From the NCBI GenBank assembly GCA_024509875.1, contig JAMPIV010019843.1, forward strand, positions 186,001-250,000: a DNA stretch of 64,000 bases, in the 5' to 3' direction. The stretch is from Oreohelix idahoensis (taxonomy: Eukaryota > Mollusca > Gastropoda > Stylommatophora > Oreohelicidae). The notes beneath the pieces were generated by a model, which saw only the letters and a program-made list of their open reading frames with translations, was not told where the DNA came from and searched no databases. How positions within the stretch are numbered: position 1 is the first letter of the stretch; every line of letters begins with the position of its first letter. Made by a program: the position numbers and the translations under genes. Below are positions 55,422-64,000 of this stretch, piece by piece.

Positions 55422-57051
55422 GGCGTGGACCTCTGGATTTAATCTCTTGACATACTTTACAAGATCGACAATAGATTCGTATGTCCTTATTCACCGCAGG
55501 CCAAAAGAAAGATTGAAGAACTCTAGCTTTAGTACGGGAAAAACCCATATGTCCAGCACACTGCGAATCATGAGCGTGCTGTAAAATTTTAACTCTCATA
55601 TTTTTAGGCACAAGGATTTGAGAATGAATGGACTTAGCGGAGTCTTGTACCATACGTACAAGTACGCCATTCTTCAACGTAATCCAAGATTTACGATTAG
55701 TATCCTTATTCGGATCACCTTTTGTTGCCAGAGTAAAGAATTTCTTTAGAGTAGGATCATCTTCCTGCTGTTTGATAAAGGAATCGTGGGAAATCTCCAA
55801 GGGATCATCTTGGATCTGCGCATCATTATCTTCAGAATGTGAAGATTGTGGCATATTGAGAGCTTGAGCCCTAGTGATTACTGCATTAGCAGATTGCATA
55901 TTAACATTTTCCCAATTAGAAATTTGCTGTGGAGTGCATTCTTTCACTCCATGAATGCGACCGATGATAAGATCAGCGATCGGATTCGGCAAGAGACATG
56001 CTTGCACCTCTCCTGTAAAGAAAGGCGTAGCAATATTGATAATGGCAGTGGAGTACTTCTCCAATGTGCCACCAAATGTTACACATTTGACTATATTGCC
56101 TGTAGCTCGAGAAGGATTTACGAGTGATTGCCTCACTCCAATTGTAGTGCACCCCGAGTCGAAAAGAATTGATACCGGAGTACCATCTATTAGGCCCCTA
56201 TTAAAGACAAGAGCACCCCTTCCATTATGCGCAATTGACGCATGGAGAGCGGGAAGTGGGTGACCGCAGCTTAAAGTAGACACTGTGGTTGGATCGAATA
56301 ATGTTTTGCATTGCGAACACTCAGATGCTCTAGCAAAATCAAAAGCGGAATTCGCTACACTATTGGAGTCTTTTTTATCATTATTCTGATTATCGGTGTC
56401 GTGGAACTCCTGTTGTGCAGAGTTAGCCTGGTAATAAGATTTACCATGTCTTTTGTGTTGTGATCTACCTCGGTTATAATTGTCTCTATAATTATTATTG
56501 CCTCTGTTATAACCCCTATTTGGGTTTGAATCATAATATTCATGATCATAATCATCATGCTCATTAAATTGAGTATCCCTGTAATATTGTTTCTTTTGTC
56601 TCCATGAAGCACTTGGGTAGTTCCTATAGCTACTCCCTTTCCGAGAATTTCTAACATTATGGGCACCCCTCGCGTGTCGAGGACTATCAGCCCGATTCCA
56701 GTTCTTCGAAGAAGAACTCTGATTTGAGTGGTTATCTTGGTTTTGATACTTATTCCAATTAACCTTTTTATCAAATTTATTTTTAGCTCCTTGGAATTTG
56801 TGTGAGTAATTCTGATTATATTCTGTTGCCGAAGCAACTGGCATACTCTCTTTAATGTTAGAGTTACTAAGAATCATGTCAGGGTGTGCCGTGGCATACT
56901 GGTCACAATATTCTTCCATTTGCTTTATTGTACTAGGTTTACGCTCATGTAAGAACTCTAGGAATGATTTATTTACAGAAGACATGACCTTGTCTCTTAG
57001 CAATAAATCCGTAAGACCATCAAATGTTTTCTCTGTTTTTGGATAATTCAA
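55342..57051 (-). CDS. Gag C-terminal part-protease-integrase N-terminus of element 2
   Basis: A 569-codon frame. The SCAN-like capsid end is at about residues 1-65 (DLLLRDKVMSSVNKSFLEFL), then a basic Asn/Arg/Tyr-rich linker, a C-x2-C-x13-C-x-H finger (ECSQCKTLF... then SCGHPLP), protease with LFDSGCTTIG and DLIIG, and the integrase zinc finger (HAHDSQCAGHMGF, then CRSCKVCQ). It ends out of frame at 55342, just before the integrase catalytic core. Joined in function to the frames on either side, from which it is separated by single-base changes in A runs. Confidence 0.87.
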   Translation of the reverse strand: MNYPKTEKTFDGLTDLLLRDKVMSSVNKSFLEFLHERKPSTIKQMEEYCDQYATAHPDMILSNSNIKESMPVASATEYNQNYSHKFQGAKNKFDKKVNWNKYQNQDNHSNQSSSSKNWNRADSPRHARGAHNVRNSRKGSSYRNYPSASWRQKKQYYRDTQFNEHDDYDHEYYDSNPNRGYNRGNNNYRDNYNRGRSQHKRHGKSYYQANSAQQEFHDTDNQNNDKKDSNSVANSAFDFARASECSQCKTLFDPTTVSTLSCGHPLPALHASIAHNGRGALVFNRGLIDGTPVSILFDSGCTTIGVRQSLVNPSRATGNIVKCVTFGGTLEKYSTAIINIATPFFTGEVQACLLPNPIADLIIGRIHGVKECTPQQISNWENVNMQSANAVITRAQALNMPQSSHSEDNDAQIQDDPLEISHDSFIKQQEDDPTLKKFFTLATKGDPNKDTNRKSWITLKNGVLVRMVQDSAKSIHSQILVPKNMRVKILQHAHDSQCAGHMGFSRTKARVLQSFFWPAVNKDIRIYCRSCKVCQEIKSRGPRHDAPIQAADIPIRPFQKNGDRHHWSI

Positions 57052-57439
57052 TCCATCGTGAAAGTGTAATTCGTGCTTTTGAGATGAATTCTGAGAATTC
57101 TACACCTACCTCAGGTCTCATTGTTTTAAACAAAAGACGATAACCTTCTTCAGACAGCTGATATCTCTTTATCAAAGCTGCCCTAACAGCATCATAATTA
57201 TCTTTGTCGGCCTCTTCAACAAAATATAACTTACTCAGAGACTCCCCTTTTAGATTTTCAGACAACTGATTCACATACTGTGATTTGTCAACATTATGAG
57301 ATCGACAAGCCCGTTCAAATCTAGAAAGCCAAAATGTTATGTCATCACTGGTAGGGTTAAACGCTGGTACCTTGACCTTGTACACGAAGGGTTTACCATT
57401 ACCACCAGATGCCTGATTAACATTACTCATACATGTCAA
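57020..57439 (-). CDS. Gag capsid N-terminal part of element 2
   Basis: A 139-codon frame from the conserved MSNVNQ position. DDITFWLSRFERACRSHNVD and the following helices match element 1. It leaves frame at residue ~134 (WIELSK then NRENI) where the run is AAAAA against AAAA in element 1 (near 57034). Continues in 55342-57051. Confidence 0.83.
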   Translation of the reverse strand: MTCMSNVNQASGGNGKPFVYKVKVPAFNPTSDDITFWLSRFERACRSHNVDKSQYVNQLSENLKGESLSKLYFVEEADKDNYDAVRAALIKRYQLSEEGYRLLFKTMRPEVGVEFSEFISKARITLSRWIELSKNRENI

Positions 57440-58018
57440 TTTTAATTTCTCTAATTCAAACTCATGTTCTCTTATTGCTTTTCTCTCTTCAGCTTCTCTA
57501 TCTAATCTTCTCTGTTCTGCAGCAGCTTCTAATTTCTTCTGTTCTGCAGCAGCAGCAACTTCTAGTTTTTTCTGTTCTGCAGCAGCTTCTAATTTTTTCT
57601 GTTCTGCAGCAGCTTCTAATTTTTTCTGTTCTGCAGCAGCTTCTAATTTTTTTCTGTTCTGCAGCAGCTTCTAATTTCTTCTGTTCTGCAGCAGCTTCTA
57701 ATTTCTTCTGTTCTGCATCAAATCTCCTTTCCTCCACTTGCATCTGCAATTTCTTAAGTTCAGCAGCAGTATCAGCTTCTTTTTCTAATCTTTTTTCTTC
57801 AGCTATTGCTTTCCTTTCTTCTGCAGCAGCTTTTTTTTCTTCTATTTGAAGTTTTCTCTCCTCAGCCGCAGCTTTTTTTTCTTCAACAGCAGCAGCAGTT
57901 TTTTTTTCTCTTCTGCAGCTAATGCTTTGTCATATTGAGCAACAGCCCATTGTTCTAAGTCTTTTCCAGTCTTATCAAGAGATTTTCCTTGAGCAATAAA
58001 ATAATCTAATGTAGACAT
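57440..58018 (-). pseudogene. Gag N-terminal coiled coil of element 2 (frameshifted)
   Basis: From ATG 58018 the protein starts MSTLDYFIAQGKSLDKTG, aligned with MSTFEYFIELGKSLGKTG of element 1. A long Glu/Lys/Gln/Ala coiled coil follows with six or seven AEQKKLEAA repeats (57520-57720), encoded by an almost perfect 27-bp DNA repeat containing CTGCAGCAG. Frames are lost at a 9-A run (57896-57905 region) and a 7-T run (about 57649). Coiled coil probably drives Gag assembly. Confidence 0.7.
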
Positions 58019-59399
58019 ATTGTCTTCTTAAATCAGAAACCTGAAAAAAGTAAATAAATTACCCTCTTTCAAGTTAATGGGAGACAAGTCTATACCTTAG
58101 ACTTAGTCTTAGTCCAAACTTGTATGGTTTATAATAACCAATGATAACTTGAGTACCTGTGGACAACAATAATTGTATCTCAAATACTGTGGGGGACAAG
58201 CCTTACAAAGGTCTTGTATACCTCAATGTAATCAAAGATCACTTGAGTACCTGTGGAAAAAAATATTTCCCTTTACCAATCACTTTGGGAGACAAGCCTT
58301 ATAAAGGTCTTGTATACCTCAATGTAATCAAAGATCACTTTAGTACCTGTAGAAAAAATATTTCCCTTTACCAATCACTTTGGGAGACAAGCCTTACAAA
58401 GGTCTTGTACATTTTGTTTTATAACAATAACAATCAGAAAGTACTGATCTGTACTATACTATCAGTGTATACCACTATACGTCATATGTCAACTAAAGAC
58501 ATTACAAATGACAAACAAGAAAAGACAATCTGAAAACATTTGCAGAGATCAAATTAAATCAAATAGGAGAAATGAAAAGAATGATCACAGAAACCGTGAT
58601 GATAACTGCCATAAGATAACAAGACAAATAACGCCACAGTGTATAAACATAAGGGTGTAAAAAACTGAAATGAAAGAAAAGATGAGACCTACAATTATAC
58701 AAACAAATCAAACAAAACTAAGGAACACAAAAAATGTTACAAATACAAATATGAAACAGTCGTCACAACTAACCAAATATTTGCAAACTATGTTGCATGC
58801 AAATTTCAATTAAGAAATTGCTCCCTATCGAACGCCAGAACAAGACCAATATCACTCGGTATTTCCTGTTCTAGTCACCACCCATCCAGGCCCGCAACAT
58901 ATAAACCCCTACACATATAAACAAATAACATGTAAGCATAAATAGCATATAGCATACAATATCATTTATGTCATGAATGGAATGTGTTGCAGGTATAGTG
59001 TTGTAAAGCAGGCACAGTTTATTTTAATACTAATAACTTGCCACTTTATTCAGTAATAGATTTAATTTTAAACTATTACACTGTCAATTTTTCTCTGTTG
59101 AGCATCTGAAGAACCAACGATGAACTATGCACTTTATGTTCAGCAACACTGTGATTCTTCTGTACGTTGAGAAATGTCAACAATATTGCTCCAGATATTT
59201 TCTACACTTGATACCACTGTCCTGTGTAATACTGTCTGTACAGCAAAAAACTGTCAACAAGCGCTGACCTAGATACAGCATCCTATCGGTAATACAGGTC
59301 AAGCTGACATCGACTGTATAGCTGTCCTACTGGTGTTGATGTGTTCAAACAAATGTTCTTTCAGCTGTAAACTGTGATTCTCAACACAAAACTGCGTAA
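58019..59399 (-). other. Untranslated leader of element 2 with 95-bp tandem repeats
   Basis: No credible ORF. Units starting gacaagcct(t) at 58195, 58291 and 58386, and a diverged one at 58082, give a 95-96 bp array over 58079-58422. Each holds an imperfect palindrome (caagccttataaaggtcttg). Confidence 0.7.
58079..58422. repeat. Tandem array, ~95-bp unit, 3-4 copies
   Basis: gacaagccttacaaaggtct and atcaaagatcacttgagtac recur with a 95-96 bp period; element 1 has a single unit near 41885. Confidence 0.85.
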
Positions 59400-59426
59400 G
59401 CTGGACCCAGGAATCTGGCTCGCCAC
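59400..59426 (-). other. Primer-binding-like site of element 2
   Basis: The reverse complement reads G then TGGCGAGCCAGATTCCTGGG directly after the LTR end. Confidence 0.55.
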
Positions 59427-60951
59427 TGTAAAGTCTTGTTCTTTCCACTCTGTAAAGTTGCTTTCACACACACACTGTAAAGTATCAGTCTGTCTGCTCT
59501 GTAAGGAAGAGTGGTGTGTTGTTGAGATCAGGCATGCTCCAGTCTACCCAGCTGTAAATGGGTAACTCACCCTAGTCCTGAGTTAGGGAAGGCAAAGGCT
59601 CCAGGGGAAGCAGGCCCTAAACTTGGTCACTTCAGCCGACGCAGGATGGTGTATGTATGAAGTAGAAGTGTAGAGTGTGATTACCGCGAATGGTGTACTG
59701 TTCGTGTGCTGACCAATATAACCACTCACACTTGTGTCTACAAGGCACCAATGCAGACTGCTGGAATCTTAGTTTACTCAATTTATTCAGACGTACACAC
59801 TGGGACATACGAGTACATCATGGTTCGTTGACATATCAATTTGTAGGTATACATAGCAGATCTGAAGTCATGACACATTCAGAAATAATGGGCAGTACAT
59901 CAAAAGTTCAATGTCATGATACATTATGGCCACATCCCCCTATCTGACTAAACGCGTCAGTGAAGGGCGGATCGATAAATAACCAAAGTTACTTGACGTC
60001 CATAGTTTGTAGTATATATTATGAAACCACGAAAGTGGGTTTCTAGCAAGATTGAGATCTCCCTGTCACCGTCCGATAATAAGATAAATAATCTGTTCTC
60101 TTGGCAGTGATCAAAACATATGATGACCGAAATCCAACATGGCTGTCTCCCTGAGTTGTCGTTCACTCATTCATAGGAAGGAGAATATAAGCCAGAGTTA
60201 ATTTATAATGGGTATATAAAGGATTTCATAAATGTTTCCATACAGCTCTACGGTGATCAGGTTAATTCACGTAGCCATAACCGCTGCAGGAAAATCTGTC
60301 ATCTTCGTCGATACCAAACACGACACTAGCATAACGAAGCACCAAAAGTCAAGCTAGGCCTAACCGACGAGAGATACTCAAAAATAGGAGCTGGGTTTAC
60401 CTGGAGTCCGAATCATCTATATACTGACATAAGGAGAGTCTCTAACACAAACTATCGTAGAGACACCATCTCCTTCAGAAGAAAAACCACTTCGTGAGAC
60501 ATTTTTTTCTGACGAAAGGACCAGCTCTTGAAAAACGTACCCCGCCATTTGTAAGCGGTACATCGGAACTCATCACGACTTGTCAAGACAACTCATACTT
60601 CCGCTAGCAAGAATCTAGTCCCTCCTACCCATCCAAAATATACAATATAGGACTGATTCTACTTGTACTAATAATATGTAATACATATGAATTCAGGCCA
60701 TAAACACAATAAGCAAATTAATATATTTTCTGGCCCTAAAAAATAAGTACAAACGCAAGCGCAATATCCTTGCGCTGGATCAATATCCAGAACGATTACT
60801 CCTATAATCAAAAGTGTGAATCAAACATGGATTATCTCGCTTTTACCATAAACAGCATTTTCATACACAAATACATGAATGTCTATATTTTTCCCATATT
60901 AAATAGCCATATCGATTTTTGTAAAATGTGCGTCAAAATATGCACGCAACA
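59427..60951 (-). repeat. 5' LTR of Gypsy element 2
   Basis: 1525 bp, 99.9% identical to 51175-52701. Identical 85-codon frames inside both LTRs are shadows of this identity, not genes. Confidence 0.92.
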
Positions 60952-61091
60952 AGGTCATTAGTGCGAACCTCTATACATAACACCGGAAGTTTACCATGGG
61001 CAGTTCAGCCTATTAATGACGCAATCACTTCTGTTGTTCCCCTATATATCAGTATTGGTCAGTCCAACAAGACAAAGACCTTAATACTGTG

Positions 61092-61116
61092 TTTATATTT
61101 GTTTCATATTAATTTA
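61092..61116 (-). repeat. 25-bp inverted repeat, right copy
   Basis: Exact reverse complement of 50956-50980. Confidence 0.8.
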
Positions 61117-61332
61117 CTGTTTCCAGGCCTCGTGGTTTCCCTTCCTTATGTGTTATACTTGCTCCTTAGCCGATAATGAGAAGAAATTGGTACTTTTAAA
61201 AGTACACAAATAAAAATCAGTACAGATATATCTCTGATCCTGTCGGAGTGAAACCGAGAGTGTGAAGAGGTCGTTCATTTCGTCACACTTGAGCTGCTGG
61301 AAATCTTTGGAACCAACCCTCAGTATAACTCT

Positions 61333-61357
61333 CCCCCCCCCCCCCCCCCCCCCCCCC
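61333..61357. repeat. C25 homopolymer
   Basis: Pure C run at the end of R1 copy C. Confidence 0.97.
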
Positions 61358-63179
<1,822 letters not shown>

Positions 63180-64000
63180 ATAATCTAGCACATTCTGAGT
63201 CTAAGGCACTGATAATTCAACTCATCAAGACAGTCAGACAAGCCAGAATAAGGAATAGAATCAGGATTCGACTTTAAAGGACCGGAAAACGTATCTGAGC
63301 ATCTTCTGGACGTACACAGCATGAAAACTCTACATTTACTAATACGGAGAGCCTGGAATCCTAGTAACCTGACTGCGGAGTCATAGTGGGATTCTATTAT
63401 AAAGTAATACCCAGACTACACGTAAGATGCATCTTAACCAAGTTGCCGAAACTATTTACCTGAGCTAGAAGTCTCTATTGCCCAAAGTTATTTGGGGTAA
63501 GTTGTACATTTTATCATTCTACTCGTATATTTTGCAATTTTTATATGTGAATATTGCCGATGGATTTCCATGTTTATACGAGGCTGGCAACCTCAGCGTA
63601 TAGAATCATGGATTCATGAACTACCATTGCAAGAGCTAGTGACAACTACATGCGGATTTTTCACAGAGAACCGAAAGCAGAGGTAGTCCTAAGTTCCATA
63701 TGGAGCAGGGAGTGGATGATGACATAAATAATGTTCATAATTATTTTATTAACCTTTTAGCCAGTGCATATTTATATGTAAACATGTTCTATGTAAATGT
63801 AGTAGGCGTTTCATGCTGACTGTGATTAACATTAATGCTCAGAGAGGGTAAAGTTCTGAGGCAGATGGGATGGTGGAATGAAGGGGAGGGACATCTGATT
63901 TTCGTGTCAGGAGACCCAACACTCAGGAGGGATTTTTGTTTCTCTCTCATTTCATGATAATAGTCGATGGTACCAATTGATGGTACTAGTCGTGTGGAAC
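63180..64000 (-). mobile_element. hAT-like family R1, copy D (partial, runs off the window)
   Basis: The reverse complement aligns in order with copy C 49500-50560: ttggtaccatc, ctcctgagtgttg, ccaccatcccat, actttaccctctctgag, ccctgctccat, ttctatacgctgaggttgcc then agcctc (63577-63601), and aatagaatcccactatgact near 63405. It carries the middle segment that copy B lacks, which shows that segment is part of the family. The left part of the family lies beyond 64000. Confidence 0.55.

Larger units (their letters stand above)
51175..60951 (-). mobile_element. Ty3/Gypsy retrotransposon with integrase before RT (Gmr1-like), element 2
   Basis: A 9.8-kb element on the minus strand flanked by AGGTC (51170-51174 and 60952-60956). 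LTRs of 1527 and 1525 bp differ by only two substitutions and one CA unit, so it inserted recently. Gene order is the same as element 1: gag, protease, integrase, RT, RNase H. It is a related but distinct family: LTRs share only patches with those of element 1 while proteins are highly similar. Four homopolymer frameshifts and a 3' deletion interrupt it. Confidence 0.87.

Noticed and set aside
55150..56263. Plus-strand frames of 79-144 codons opposite the element 2 protease and integrase
   Set aside because: Antisense shadows of recognised domains.
57433..57849. 138-codon Leu/Ser/Gln-rich frame opposite the element 2 gag coil
   Set aside because: Antisense reading of the CTGCAGCAG repeat.
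51440..60166. Identical short frames at 51440/59690 (+) and 51707/59957 (-)
   Set aside because: They lie in the near-identical LTRs of element 2.

Overview
The window looks like intergenic, repeat-dominated DNA from an invertebrate animal genome. It is AT-rich and carries long (TA)n, (GA)n and poly(C) tracts. It has RTE-clade LINEs, an RNase H-bearing LINE, a Penelope-like element, tRNA-derived SINEs, hAT transposons and two large LTR retrotransposons, but no confidently recognisable host gene. The mixture fits a mollusc (perhaps a gastropod); that placement is inference from TE content only. One 180-bp open segment at 31464-31643 with splice-like borders is the only candidate host exon.

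Layout. 1-2859 is a broken RTE LINE, followed by an LTR-like stretch. 4653-9560 is a hAT transposon with a split, mutated transposase. 10402-14266 is a hAT-like element with terminal inverted repeats; an RTE LINE (11395-12905) sits inside it. 14.3-28.5 kb is SINE copies, microsatellites and unrecognised DNA. 28.5-30.9 kb is a second copy of the 10.4-kb hAT-like family, interrupted by an RNase H LINE. 30958-31303 is a hAT-type MITE. 33.9-38.2 kb is one RTE LINE broken up by a GAA-tailed repeat, a LINE fragment, a Penelope-like fragment and a tRNA SINE with a perfect 12-bp target-site duplication.

39.2-61.3 kb is the main feature: a third copy of the hAT-like family into which two related Ty3/Gypsy elements inserted in opposite orientations. 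Element 1 is 39342-48866 (+, TSD ATTAC) and element 2 is 51175-60951 (-, TSD AGGTC). Each has ~1.5-kb LTRs (TG...CA), a primer-binding-like site one base after the 5' LTR, a long leader, a gag with an expandable coiled coil, then protease, integrase, and reverse transcriptase with RNase H. In both copies integrase lies BEFORE reverse transcriptase, the Copia-like order known for the Gmr1-like group of Ty3/Gypsy elements. Their Gag also has a SCAN-domain-like segment, which agrees with that placement. Element 2 is very young (LTRs differ by 2 substitutions and one CA unit) yet carries homopolymer-length frameshifts and a deletion that removes the end of RNase H. Element 1 is older (LTRs differ by roughly 2%).

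A fourth copy of the hAT-like family runs off the right end on the minus strand (about 63180-64000). Nesting gives a relative order of events: hAT-like family first, LINE and Gypsy insertions later, element 2 most recent.
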